The notes beneath the pieces are model-generated. The model saw only the letters and a list, made by a program, of their open reading frames with translations, did not search any database and was not told the origin of the DNA. The position numbers and the translations under genes were made by a program. This document shows positions 12,550-25,390 of a stretch of 64,000 bases of DNA, piece by piece (position 1 is the first letter of the stretch; each line of letters opens with the position of its first letter). The stretch comes from Hirsutella rhossiliensis (lineage: Eukaryota; Ascomycota; Sordariomycetes; Hypocreales; Ophiocordycipitaceae): contig NW_025408673.1 in assembly GCF_020360975.1 (NCBI RefSeq), positions 930,001 to 994,000 of the forward strand. Reading direction: 5' to 3'.

Positions 12550-15500
12550 AATTTATATAAGGCCTTAAACTTATTAAGGGCTATAGCTCCTATAAACTTA
12601 TATATAGGTTTTTATATAAGGTCGAGGTACCTGCGCTACTTAACGAGAACCTCTTAGTATTTCCCTTAGCCTACCTTTTTCTAGTATATAGCCTATATCT
12701 CTTTAACCTTAAATTCGTTATCTCCCTTTACCTTAAATATAAGCGGTTAAGCGTCCGCTACTTCTTATCTAAGTAGCGGGTTAAAGGAGGCTTAGTAAAG
12801 GAGGTTAACGTTAACCTTATTATAGACCCTTATTAAGAGACTATTAAGCTTAACTACTTATAAGCTAACGACCCTCTATACTATAAACTTTATATATAGC
12901 TAGTTTAGCTTTTTCTTTAGTCGCGCTAACTTATAGTTATAGAGGTTAAGCTATACTTTATCTCTTATTATAAACCTATCCGCTAGTACCTTAGTCTTAT
13001 TAACGTACTACTCTTAATCCTACGCTATAGTAGCTATTATAGATTAATAGTATTTTATAGTTTCTTATAGCTTCTATATAAATATAAAAGCGCGGCTCTT
13101 TAGTAACGTACTATTATATTACTTTACTACTATATCCGCGGTAAATAAGATTAAGGAGGGCGGCTTAAAGCTATATATTATAAAAAAGGGGGCTATCTTA
13201 ATAAAGGTTTATAGTTTACTATTTAGCGTAAGCTAGGTAGCGTGGAGCTAGCGGTCTTAGTCTACTTAGTTATAGGCTATAACTACCTATAAGTATACTT
13301 ATACTTTCTAGTTAACCTTCTTAGGTCCCTTATTAGTTTATAGGTAATAAGCTATACTAAGTAGCTATATAATCTAAAGTAGCTAGTATAAGTACTACTA
13401 AAAGCGGCTAGTTTAGTTTAACCCTCTATTACTTATAATAAAGGCTAGCTAGCTATATAAGTAGGCCTAGTATTAAAGGAAGCGCTCCGCGTAAGCTTCT
13501 ATATCTATAGATAGTATTAGCTTTAATACTATTAATTTACTAAGTCGGTCCTTAATTACCTATATATAGCGGTTACTGCCCTCTATAAGCGGGAGGTCTA
13601 TTATAAAGTCTATCTATATATATATATAGAACCGGTCTAATACTAAAAGCTACTTTAGTAGCCCTTTAAGCTATACCTTTTAGATCTTTATATAGCTATA
13701 GATATCGTAGTTATAAAGGAAGTAATAAATATAGTACTATAAGAGGGGATAGTAAAAGTCCCTTATAAAGCCTACTACTATGCCCTATTTACTTAGGTAA
13801 CCTATAACGCTAGAGTTATAGATAAGTTAGACTAGCCTCTCTTAGAGCTCGTTTTATTTATCTAGCTCTAGCGGTCCCTCCTTTTCCTTAGCTTCTATAA
13901 TATATAGTGCGCCCGGTACCTATAGTCTCCCTTACTAGCGTAGATACCCTTATAGGTCGATATAGTAGTCGGCTACTTATACCTTTAGCTTTAGCTTTAG
14001 ATCTAAGCATTAAGCGCTAGACTTAACGGCGTAGCGCACGCCCTTATAGGTATAGTCTAGAGCCGCTATCCTATCCTATAAGCGTTAAAGGGCCTTATCT
14101 TAGAATACTCTTACCGCGCGCGCCCTTAGGCCGGCCGGTCTATCCCTCCTCGCCGGACTAAGGTAAGGGTATAGGGGGAAGCTTATTTACTAGTACCGCG
14201 TCTTCCTCTATTAAGGAAGCTCCTATATAAGTCTATAGTGCTTCCTATAAGATAAGCTATAGATCCTAGGCCTTAATATCTACTCTTATTAGCTAGTCTT
14301 AATCCCTTTAGGAAAGCGCGTTTAGGACTATAGAGTCCCGCTTTAGGCGGTACTTAATCGAGAAGTTAAAGTATAAAAGATACTTTACTTAGCGGGCTTA
14401 CCGCTCTAAGAGGTACTAGCGAGTTATAAAGTACTTAAGGTTCTTATAGTCTATAAGAACCTTAAAGCTCTTATAGCTTTAGAGCTTCGCTTACTATTAC
14501 TTAAGGTAGCTAATAATCGCTAGTATCTCTTTATTATAAATAGCGTAATTCCGCTTTACTAGGGTTAGCTTATAAGAGTAGAACGCTACTAGTTACTTCC
14601 GCTTATCTACCTCCTAAGAAAGTATTCCTTTAAGTGCCTAGCCGCTATAGTCCGCTTTAACTAACGTAGACCGGTTAAAGTCCTATTAAAGTAGTATTAG
14701 GGCTTAAGAGAATAGGTCCTTAAGTATATAAAACGCTCCTTCCTATATAGGCCCTTAGTAAAAAGTAGTTTACTTCCTAGTAATCTTATTTAAGGGTATT
14801 ATAATATAAGAGAAGCCTTTAATAAATATCTTATAATAATTCGCGAACCTAAGGAAGCTTTATACGCCTATCTATATAGTTAGGGTAGCCTAGTCCTAAA
14901 TCGCCTAGATCTTTATAAAATCCGCCTATATACCTACGCCTATATAGATAATAAAGCCTAAGTACTTAACCCTTTTAACCTTAAATTTATACTTATCTAG
15001 GTTAAGGTAGAGCCTATAAAGTTAGAGGCGCTCTAAGACCCTTTATACTTTTTATATATAGTCCTTATAAGAGCCGCTTATATAGATAAGGATATTATCT
15101 ATATATATAGAGACGAACTTATTAAGGAAGTCCTAAAGTATATTATTAATATAATACTAAAAGGTAGCGGGCGCTCTTAAGAGGCTAAAGGGCGTTATAA
15201 GCTACTTAAATAAGCTATAGCGTATATAAAACGCTATCTTTTACTTATTACCCTCTAAGATCTATACCTTATAGAACGCTTATTTTATATCTAGCTTTAT
15301 AAACTACTTTACCTTTAAAAGGTTATAGAGCGTATCTAAGATTAAGGGTAAAGGGTAGCGGTCTAGCCTTATAATTATATTTAGAGCCTTATAATTATAA
15401 TAGAACTATATCCCGCCCCTTAGTTTACGTATAAATAAGACCGGCGCTCTTATTTTAGAGCTACTTACTTAAATAAAACCCTTATCTAAGAGGTCCCTTA

Positions 15501-17702
15501 GCGTCTTCTTTAGTATTAGTAGCTCTATATATAATATACTATATAGTAGTCTAAATAGTATAGGTAGTTCCTACCCCTTTTTATTAGTATAGAGTACGAT
15601 CTTATAGTCTACCCCTAGCTTATATAGGTTAAGCTTATCTACTTCTTAAGACTTAAATAGCGGTAGGAGTATAAAAGCGCTCTAGTATCTACTATTATAG
15701 CTTAGAGAGCGACTTTAGCTTCTTTACTTAAAGGGCCTTATCGATATCCGCTAGGCTAACTATATAGACCGCTATATTAGCCGCTACCTAGCCTTCCTCC
15801 CGCTCTAACTATTATATAGTTTTTATAAAGATAGAGGTAAGGACTTCTTATACTAAGTATAAAGCTTATATACTTAGTCCTACGCCTATAAAACTATTAT
15901 TATAGCGGACCTACTATTATATAAGCCTAAACTATAGCTTTTTTTAGTATAGAACTAAGTATAACTCTATATATAATAGCTAGGGTTTCCTAAGGATTAA
16001 GGGAAACTTTAGTTAAGGGATTATATAGGCTACGATAAGCTTATAGTAACCGTCGACCTCTATAGCTAGCTATATAATACCCTTAATTACTATACCCTCT
16101 ATCGCGCTTAAGGCGCCCTTTACTTACCTTAAGGCGATCTTTTTTACTAGTACTTATATCTCTTATATAAGCGCCTTATTAACTATAGCGTAGTACTAGC
16201 AGCCCTTATTTATAAGGGCAGCGATAAGTAAGGAGTTATTAACTATAACTTATATTAAAGTAGGCTCCTCTTTTATATAAGCGGATAATTCCTCTTTCTC
16301 TTTTACTAGTACTAGTAATTAGGGCTCTAAAGCCTATCTTTACTCTAGAGCTACTCTTTTTCCTCTAGGCCTAAGGGAGTAGAGTCCTTTTTATTATCTA
16401 AGGTAAAGAGTAGTTCTATCTTTGCTACTTAAACTACTATAGGCCGCTTAGCTAAAAGGAAGGGGCATTTTAATATAAAGTATATAAACGCGCTATAACG
16501 TAGGTAGCGGCCGTTAGCCTTTCTTTTTTTAATTTCCTTACTCGTTACCTACTTCGCCTACTACTTAGAAAGCGGGATAGTATAAGGGATATTTAATAAT
16601 AACTTCCTACCGCGTTTAGCTTAGTCTATATAGGTAGCCGATATTGAGGTATCTCTATTAATATCGATAGTTAGCTATTCCTCTTATAAAGGGGTAGTAA
16701 TCCTATTACTACTATATAGCGTATACTTATAAAGCTTTTAAAAACGCAGCGTTTACTTATAGCCCTATACTACCTTTATTAACCGGCTTATATACTCGCT
16801 ATAGTTAATAGGTATAATTATAGGGATAAGTAGCTCTTATAGGGCTAGCGTAATTAAGTTCTATAACTATATAAGCTTTATACTATCTTTCTATACTATA
16901 GTTCCCGCTACTTATAAGAGCGTCTCTTTAAAGTTAAGGAGGATTTCGCTAAAGGTCTACCTATCCTTTTACTTAAGGGTCTATAGCCTATCCTATACCT
17001 TCTCCTACTTCTATATATTACCGAACGTATATATAAGGTATTAAAAGAAGTCCTATAGGTCGCGTTTGCCTCTAGGGCCGCCCTTATCTTAGAATCTAAA
17101 GATCCGCTATATCTAGGGCTCTAGTAGTATATAGAGGAGCGAATACTACGCTATATTATAATAGCTATTTAGGCCTTATTTCTTATCTATTATAAACTTT
17201 ATTTATAGCCGGCTAAGGAAGAAGTAGAAGGACTTAAGCTTACTATCCTAAGTCGGCTAAGGAAGCGGCTTTTATATTAATAGTGCCGCCGCCGTAACTA
17301 GTATTACTAAGGTTATAGGGGTTAACGTTAGTCTTATAGACGGCTCCCTTAGTATAGCGAGAACCTTATTCTTCTTACTAGCCGTCGCGCTTTTAATCGC
17401 TTCTAGGATAGCTATAATACTTCCTATCCGCTTAGGGGGTAGCGGGGTACTCCCTTAAAGAAGCGGTACCCTTTTTAAGGAGATATCTATTAGATCTATT
17501 AGTTAATAGCTTATACTATTATAGAGTAAGTAGAGGTATATATATAGGTACTATCTATAAGATAATATTAATAAGCTATATAGAGCTCTTTTATACGCGG
17601 CTAGCCTACCTTTATATATATAGGATCCGGCTCTCTATATATAACTATATAGCTTAGGCTATAGCCTAAGCCTATTACCTATAATAGTTAAAGACTCTTA
17701 TA
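12550..17702 (-). mobile_element. RIPed Ty3/gypsy chromovirus, copy B2
   Basis: Second copy of the element in B1, uninterrupted and on the minus strand. The right end gactcttata at 17,702 matches B1; the B1 insertion point corresponds to about 15,775 here. RT N-terminal sequence lies at about 15,410-15,540, the protease relic at about 16,145-16,225, and integrase should occupy about 14,100-13,150. A chromodomain relic reads on the minus strand at about 12,653-12,565 (EVLVK, then RRYLD, then a degraded WEP-type position). A C-terminal chromodomain places it in the chromoviruses, which use it to target heterochromatin (known for the family). I found no 3' LTR, so the left border is approximate. 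Frames are closed by RIP stops. Confidence 0.85.
12560..12655 (-). pseudogene. Chromodomain relic of B2
   Basis: Minus-strand frame from 12,653 reads EVLVK, a stop at the position of a conserved Trp (TGG to TAG), RRYLD, then a stop at another Trp position followed by KP and a short hydrophobic tail. The pattern matches the chromodomain core VKWxGY...WEP of chromovirus integrases. It is only about 30 codons and is supported mainly by its position after integrase. Confidence 0.6.
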
Positions 17703-20301
17703 CTCTTTAACTCTTAATCTTTTCCTTTTATAGGTATTAATCCTTATTATAGTTATATAAATTATTTAATTATATATATCGCTTTATTATATATTATCTA
17801 TAATTATAATAACTAATATATTTCCTACTTTTTTTCTTATATTACTTACTTTTAGATTCCTTAGCTTTTACTTATATATACTTTTATATTTCTAAAACTA
17901 GTCTAAGAAACTAGATTCTCTTTTACTAGTAGCCTAATTTAAGTAAGATAGTATAACTATAGCTTTAACTTATTTTATAAGTAGTAATATAAAGGAGTCT
18001 AGCTATATATCTACTTAGTATATAATAAGCCTTTAAATATATATACCTATTTAAGAAAACCTATTAGTAAGTACTAAGGGAATTATACTTCTATTATCTT
18101 TTCTTTTAAGGTATAAAGTCTTATTTACTACTTTATATATTATAAATCTAATCTTATAGTCCTAAGAGTATACCTTATACTTATTAAGGTAGTATCCTTC
18201 TTTACTATAATAAAAGTATCTCTTAAGCTAGTTAAAAGTATTAACTTAAAACTATATATATTAATTAAATAGGTAGTAAAATCTAATAGTATTTACGCTA
18301 CCTCTTTACTTATAACTTAAAGAGTAGCCTTTACTACTAACGTATTTCTATTTCCTATTAAGCTAGTTAAATATCTACTTTTACTAGCGAGTAAGGTTAA
18401 TCTTTATATCTTTAAAGGCTTTTATTAGGTCTAAGATCTCCTTTATAGGCTATCTAGGTTTCTTATCTATTTTCTTTAACTCTTTAAGAAGTTTTTCTTT
18501 GCCCTTATTAGATTTAGCTTCCTTTTTTACTTTATTAATTTCCTTAAAGAGCTAGTCTTTCTTTAGGTTCTTAAGCTTTTAATTATAGACTTTAGATACT
18601 ATATCTTATCGCTTAATATCCTAGTAAGGTACTAAGTAGTTATTAATTATATAGATAAGGCTTTTATATAAGAGTTTTAATATAACTTTAGATATCTTCC
18701 TATTTCTTTTTATAACGTTAATAATAAGTTCCTTTAGTATTATATAGTAAATAAAGTATAACTAAACTATAAATTCTTCCTAGCTATTAAGTTATACCTT
18801 ACGCTATAAGTATAAGTAAAGACTAAGCTATTCTATAACTTCTATAATAGTCTTAGGCTTTTTAGTATTAAAATAGTCTTAGGCTTTTTAGTATTATAAT
18901 AGTCTAAGCGGTCGTTAGTAGTTTCTAGTTATTTAATATTATATATATAGTAGTATTAAAGGAGTCTCTTTTTTACTTCTTTTTAAGTAAGTTTATTTAT
19001 AAGAATTTTAATAGTAAGGGCTTATATAAAGGAGATATAGACTTTAAGCTAGTTTATCTTATCCTTATTATAAATATAGTTAACGCGTATCTCCTATTTA
19101 AACTTCTTAAGAAATTTAGTTATATTTTTACTATTAAATTTACTAATAAGTAAGAGTTATAATTAGCGGAGTCTTCTTATAAGGTTATCTTAGCTTCTAG
19201 CGAGTATATCTTTAAGTCTATTAGTAATCTTATTAATATCTACCTTAATTTTTTTATATTGCTTATAGTAAGATTAAATAATCCCTTTTAATAGCTAGCG
19301 TTTCTAGATATAATATACTTATAGATTACGAGGTTATAAAATTTAAAGTTAGAGTTTTTAAAGTTAAAAGATATCTTATTATAACTATCTTATTACTTAC
19401 TTTCTTATCTATTAATAAGAGGTAAGCGTTCTCTATAAGCTACTATATAAAGGAGAGCTAAGGTTAAGGTTATTAAGGTATCCTTTATTAGTACCTATAT
19501 TAGTATTATTAGTATATATATAAGTAAGAGGTCTTAGTAGGGTTTTAAAATAGTTTAGATTATACTATCGTAGTTATTTATATCTTTTAAAGTATTATAT
19601 AAAGATTATAGTTTCTTAACTAAGTCGCTAGTATTAAGGGTCGTAGGGCTAATAATAAGAGCTTAGGGGTTTTTAATATTAGCTTATTACTTTTCCTTTA
19701 CTACTAGTAAAAGTATTATCTAATTATTTATTTCCTAGTAAGTCTATCGCTTTATTAGGTCCCTAACTCTAGCTATTAAAGTAGTTACTACTTTAATTAT
19801 TAAATCCCTAGATTTTATTTTTTTCTAAATAGTACCGTCGTCCTCTAAGTATTCTTAGCTTTATAAAGCTACTTATCGCTATATAAATAAAATAAAATAA
19901 CGAGTTTATGCCCTAGAGACTAGTTTTAATAGGGACGAGGGTATATACCTAAAGCACGCGTAGTATATAGCTAAGGATTAGTAGAGCAATTAACTATATA
20001 TTTATCTAATTATCGGTCTTATATATAGCTCTAAGGGTCTTAGGTTATTAATATAAGTCTTAGAGATTTCTTTACTCTATACCTCTTTATCTTTACTAGA
20101 GTCGCGTAACTAGCGGCCTTTACTTTAAAAAGGGAAAAATAAAATTTAAATTAACTATAATTAAGGAAGATACCTTATTAGATAATTAAGGTCTTTATAA
20201 AGCCTTTAAGTATACTTAGAAGTAAGTTAGATAGAGAGTACTAAGGGTCTTATCCCTTTAACGGGCTAATATTTATAAGGGTACGATCTTACCCGTTAAA
20301 G
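17703..20301. other. RIPed repeat of unidentified class
   Basis: About 2.6 kb of very AT-rich, CpA/TpG-depleted DNA between the end of gypsy copy B2 and the start of copia homology. On the minus strand there are Lys-, Ile- and Leu-rich stretches near 18,150-18,550, but I could not match them to a transposase or polymerase. A 10-bp inverted repeat (ctttaacggg / cccgttaaag) lies at about 20,257-20,301, just before the copia relic. A few CpA/TpG survive near 19,900. It could be a DNA transposon or the rest of another retroelement. Confidence 0.5.
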
Positions 20302-22810
20302 TAACTAAGTTATACGTACTAAAGAAGACCGTCTCCTTAAGCTACTAAAAGAGGGTCCTTTAGTCCTACCCTCCTTTAAGTAAGGAAAGCTAACTTCTTA
20401 AGTAGTTCCTTCCTAAGGATAGGTTAGAATTTAAGAATAAATTAACCGAATTTCTCTTCGATAAGCCTAATCGTTTAATTCTTTTAATCTAGCCTTATAG
20501 GCTTAAACGTTATATCTTAGAAGATTCCTTCCTCTTAAAGAAAGCGGAAGGAAATTAAGCTCGTTAAAAATCAAGGGTAAAAAGCTACCCTTTTTCGTCG
20601 AAGAATTTATATAGACCTATTAAGTAATTTTATCGTAAAATTTACCCTTCTATATCCCTTTATCTATACGGTTAATTCCCTAGTAATAAGGTATTCCCTT
20701 TATACCTTCTTAAAGGATAAGAATTATAAGAGTATATTATAGATATTAAGGGAAGTACCGGAGTTAAGGATAGCTAATTTTCGTAGGGGATAATCTAAGG
20801 GTCTTAATAGGCGGTCTTACTAATCTATAGGGAAGACTAATACCGGATTTACTATACTAACGATTTTTCCTTAAATTTATAGCTCGAATAAGGGTAGCGG
20901 CGTTAGTTACTATTTCTTAGTAACTTAAATCTCGTCTATCTTCTTCTATAATAAGGGGTCCTCCTTAAGAGACTATTATATTATTTCTTATAGCTTTTTT
21001 AAAGGGTTAAATCCTTTAGGTCGGTTTTCCTCGAAGACCTATTAGTATTATAATAATCGATAGCCTAGGGATTTATAGGCTAGGCAGCCGTTTTATTTAG
21101 TCTTTTATTTCTTTAAGGAATCCTCGTCTAGGTCTAGAAGGTTTACTTAAAAACCCCCCCTTTTTACCCCTTATTACTAATTTTAATAAAGAGGTTCGAT
21201 TTCGACTAGTTCCTTAATTTTTTAACTAACGGATTAAAAGGTCTATTAAGGGACTAGTTAGGGCGGACGGACTATCGGGGCCGGGGCCGGGCCTAGAGTA
21301 AGATATATAGCTAGGGCCGGGACTAAGGCAGCCGTTAAAGATAAGGTTAAGGCTCTCGAGGGAGTAGGAGCTAGAGGGGCTATAGCTATAATAGTAGTAC
21401 TAGGGGCCGTAGTAGGAGGGGCTATAGCAGCTATAAGAGTAGTAGTTCGAGCTATCTAGGTCGAGTGCTAGCTACGAAGGAATAAGACTACTTATTATTA
21501 TACTTTAATAGCTTCTTTATTTAGTTCCTAGCTAGCTTCTTAAAAGATAGTTAAGTAACTATTACTAATAGGCTTTATTAGTAGAGATATATCCTATAGC
21601 TACTAGCTTAAAAGAGCTTTTATTAGGAAGTATTAGTTAGCTTCCTTAAGGATCTCTTCCTACTTAGCTAGCTATAAAGAAGCTAGTAGGTTCCTAGTAG
21701 AGAAGGCTCCTAGGTATACTATATAGATCTTCTTAATATAGTTAGTTATATAGCCCCTCGAGGGAGCTATTAAGGTCTCGAGCTTTAAAAGCTATTACCT
21801 AGGGGTCTCTTCCTCTTAAAGAGAGATTAGCTTTACGGCACTAACGGATTTTACTATCGCTATATATATAGTAGTTAGTAGCTTTATCTCGTAAAGGTAT
21901 TCCTTACGATAACTCTTATAGTTACCTAAGGTAGTAGAAAAAGCTCTCTACTATATAGAGGTTAGCTCGGAGAAGAGGGAAGCTCCCTTTATAAATTCTA
22001 TTGCCCTAAGATAAAGAGGGGGCTCGAGAGGGTCCTACTTATTAAAGAAGACTAAATTATAGATAGTTCTATCTATATAGGCCTATAGCTCCTTTACTTA
22101 CTTATCCGAGTCTTAGGGCTCTATAAGAATCGTCCTATAGACTATAAGGGCGGTAAAGGCGTTTTTCGATATTATTATAGAAGAGGAGGTAGAAAAGTTA
22201 ATTAAAAATCGGCTTTTCTAGTAAGAGGGGTAAAAGGAAGCTATAAGGGATATAAGAAAGGTGCCTTTTATAGTAGCTAGAAGGTATAGGAATTCTATTC
22301 CTCTTAGGCTTATAACTCTCGTAAAGAAAGATATAAGAAGTATATATAAAATATATAAAGGTAAAATTAAAAGTAAGGGGTTAGATAGGTAGGGCAGAGA
22401 TATTTAATTCTTATAAGGGTAGTAATTATAGTAAGGGAGTAATTATAGTAAGGGAGTAATTATTATATTACCTTAATTTATCTTCTTTCCTCTATTTAAA
22501 GCCCCTCTTTATACCTATTAAGTATCTTAATTAATAAAGAGGATCCTACTTAAAGAAGCTATTAATATCCTCTTAATTACTAAGCTTTTTACCGGTTTTT
22601 CCCTTTTATTCTAGCCGTTACTAGTATATCTATCTTATCTCTCGCTACCTCTATAAGAAGCTATCGCTACTTTTACTTCCCCTCTTACCCTTACCCTCCT
22701 CTTTATACCTCCTTTTAGCTCCTTCTTTTAAACCGGTTTTTTAGCTTCCTAGGTCCCTTATACTAAAGGATATTTCTAAGAACTATAAAATTAAGCTATA
22801 CTTTATAATA
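20302..22810 (-). mobile_element. Truncated, strongly RIPed copia copy (family A)
   Basis: Collinear with about 6,425-8,936 of the full element: the start of integrase, the gag-like region and the 5' LTR in minus orientation. Sequence homologous to the RT and RNase H part and the 3' LTR is missing on the left. It has clearly fewer CpA/TpG than the 2,654-8,936 copy, so it has suffered more RIP. Its 5' LTR is 22,317-22,810. Confidence 0.88.
22317..22810 (-). repeat. 5' LTR of the truncated copia copy
   Basis: A 494-bp LTR related to the 477-bp LTRs, beginning tctcgtaaag and ending ctttataata after RIP of the terminal inverted repeats. It carries an extra tandem copy of a 17-bp unit containing agtaagggagtaatt near 22,427-22,460, which explains the greater length. 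Confidence 0.85.
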
Positions 22811-23424
22811 ATAGACTAGTATAATATAATAAGATCTAAGGACCTTATATATAGTAATAATAAGCTATAGTAACTAAATAGTATTAAATATTTAAATCGC
22901 GGGATATTATATATATATACTTTTAGATTATAGCGTAATAGGTAATTACGTTTTACTTAAAGTTATTAATTATTACTAACTTATATAAAGATATAAGAAA
23001 GATCTATATAAACTTATAAATATTAAAGGATAGGCCTTTAACTATAATAATAGAGATATTAATATAGAGATTAATTACCTTAATATTAATATCTAGGCCT
23101 ACGATAAATAAGTTAACTTTAATATTATAGATATTAAAGAATATAACCTTATATTAAGGCTTTTATAGTTATAGGAGAGCAACCTATTAATTAACTAGAA
23201 AACTAATAAGCTATATTAAAATAAAGATATAAGTTTTAAGGACTAGTAGATTTAAAAGTAAGTAAAAAAAATTTATAATTTAGCTACTAAATAAGATAAA
23301 AGGGATAACTATTTAAGTAAATTCTTATATGCTTTAGTAATATAAATAAAAATAGTAACTAAACCGGCGAATATAATAAAATTAACTAGTAAGACCTATA
23401 TACTAACTAATATAGCTATATATA
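22811..23424. other. RIPed AT-rich spacer
   Basis: About 0.6 kb between two copia LTRs that point in opposite directions. No gene or recognisable element is visible; almost no CpA or TpG remains. Confidence 0.5.
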
Positions 23425-23944
23425 TTTTAAAGCAAAGCTTAATTTTATAGTTCTTAGAGATATCCCTTAGTAAGAGGGACTTAGGAAGCTAAAAAACCGG
23501 TTTAAAAGAAAAAGCTAAAAAGAGGTATATAAAGGAAGGTAAAGGTATAAAGAGGAGTAAAAGTAGCGATAGCTTCTTATAATAGTAGTAAGAGATAAGA
23601 TAGATATACTAGTAATAGCTAGAAAAGAGAGGAAAAACTAGTAAAAAGCTCGGTAGTTAAGAGGATATTAATAGCTTCTTTAAGTAAGATCTTCTTTATT
23701 AATTAAGATACTAAATAGATATAAAGAGAGGCGTTAAATAAAGGAAAGAAGGAGAATTAAGGTAATATAATAATTACTCCCTTACTATAATTACTACCCT
23801 TATAAGAATTAAATATCTTTACTTTACCTATTTAACTTCTTACTTCCCCTTTTACCTTTATATATTTTATATATACTTTTTATATCTCTTTTTATAAGAG
23901 TTATAAGCCTAGGAGGAATAGAATTCTTATACCTTCTAGCTATT
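23425..23944 (+). mobile_element. RIPed copia 5' LTR fragment in plus orientation
   Basis: Reverse orientation to the other family A copies on this side. The LTR runs from about 23,425 to 23,899 and is followed by about 45 bp of the internal sequence that normally follows the 5' LTR, after which similarity stops. It is thus the broken 5' end of a plus-strand element, not a solo LTR. CpA and TpG are depleted. Confidence 0.8.
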
Positions 23945-25390
23945 ATAGAGTAGGTAGAGGCTTAGGCTTAGGTACTATCTATTAAAAAAAGGTTAATAAT
24001 CTATAAAGGGGAAAAGAAAGAAAAGTATAAGCGTAGCTTATATAGGCGCGGAGGCCGCTTATATATAGACTTAGCCTAGACTTTAGTCTAGGCCTATATA
24101 GGGTAAAAGCCCTTATATTATACCCCTACCTAGCTTTTAAAGAGGCGCGACTTTAAATAATACCTAATACCGTGCTTAGAGGGACGGAACCCTCGCGCGG
24201 ACTATATACGCTTAGTCGCGGAAAAAACATTAGTAAATAATATATAATACCCTTTTAAGTAAGCTTCTTAGATAGATAATATTATTAGTAAGGGCCGCGC
24301 CTTAAGAGTTTAGCTTTAGCACTTATAGCTAGGAAGTAAAGGTATATAAAATAGCGCGTAGCTAGCTTCGGTAAGCTTATAGTATCCCGCCCCTCCTATA
24401 TCGGCGTATAGTAGTAGCTCTTAGTACTATAATATAAGGGATAGTACTCCGGTATATAAGGCTCCGCTTCCTCCTATATAGGGCTATATAGGTACTCCCT
24501 TTCGCTATAATTATATTATATTAGCGGCCTTCCTAGATCTTAGCCGCCCTTTTAATCGCTATAGGCATACGTCCCGTCTATATAGCAGCTACTACTATAC
24601 GCGAGGGAACGCCGACGAAGCTTATAAAGGCGTTACTAAGATTACTTATTACTAGAGTCGCTATCGTCGAACCTAACCTCCTTTCTATCTTAGCGCGTAC
24701 GCCCCTCTACTACTTAGAGTACGTTTACCCGCGCCTCTTAGCGTAGGTACTTTAAAAACTAATAGGATTTACTACCCCTCGTAGTATAGTAGTTATATAC
24801 CTAGGAAATCTAATAGCTATAACGCTAGAGTTAGTTCGAATCCGGCTAAGGGCGCGATTAATTTTTAGTTAGACTAGTAGACTACGCTAACCTACTTATT
24901 AATTAGCTAATTAGCGCTTCTAGAAGCGCTTATAAATATACTAGTAGTCTAGCCCCGCTATAAGTAGGCCGGCCCGGACCTCGCTTACCTAGACCTAGCG
25001 ATAAATTCGTTAGGACCTCCCCCTAACCCCGGTCCGGGCCCCCTAACCGGGAAAATAAAAACCCGGGGCCGATACTAGCAACTCGATAAGTACGGCGCGA
25101 AGCCGGTGCGATAACCCGACTACCGGCCTAGCTAAAGGCCGGCATTAATAAAAATTAGCCCGCTAAGCCTTACGGCGGAAAAATAAGGCAGAGCCCGGGA
25201 AGATATCGTTATAGGATAAGGTCGGGGATAATTATATAATTAACTATTAACTAAAAACGCTCGTACTACCGATTAACGCTATATACCCCGCGTACGTAAA
25301 GGAGTCACTTTCTAAGGTTACTTTGCAGCGGGGCTAACGCGATTCCGACTAACTAAAAAACGATACCTACGATAGCCGGCGTAAGATTCC
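23945..25390. other. RIPed repeat DNA of unknown origin, CpG-rich
   Basis: About 1.4 kb without a readable gene. It is CpG-rich compared with the rest of the block but still CpA/TpG-poor, typical of a GC-rich sequence after RIP. A tRNA-like segment lies inside (24,775-24,855). CpA/TpG begin to return after about 25,300, marking the edge of RIP. Confidence 0.5.
24775..24855 (+). tRNA. tRNA-like relic, possible SINE head
   Basis: The segment has an A-box-like tagtatagtagtt, a perfect D-stem pair GTAT/ATAC, and a B-box with the T-loop ttcgaat. The T-stem gttag/ccggc becomes well paired if one RIP change (TG to TA) is undone, and the acceptor ends ccctcg and taaggg pair likewise. The anticodon arm is too long and does not form a normal 7-nt loop. 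It is therefore either a dead tRNA gene or the head of a tRNA-derived SINE in RIPed DNA. Confidence 0.35.

Larger units (their letters stand above)
1..25390. other. RIP-saturated transposon block (left)
   Basis: Seen: CpA and TpG are nearly absent on both strands, TpA is extremely frequent, while CpG, CpC and CpT survive. ATG and CAT are therefore almost eliminated and TAG/TAA are everywhere; no convincing intact ORF exists in this block. Known: RIP in Pezizomycotina converts CpA to TpA in repeated DNA before meiosis. Inference: this is silenced, probably heterochromatic repeat DNA. The elements that can still be recognised are listed separately. CpA/TpG reappear abruptly near 25,390. Confidence 0.95.
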
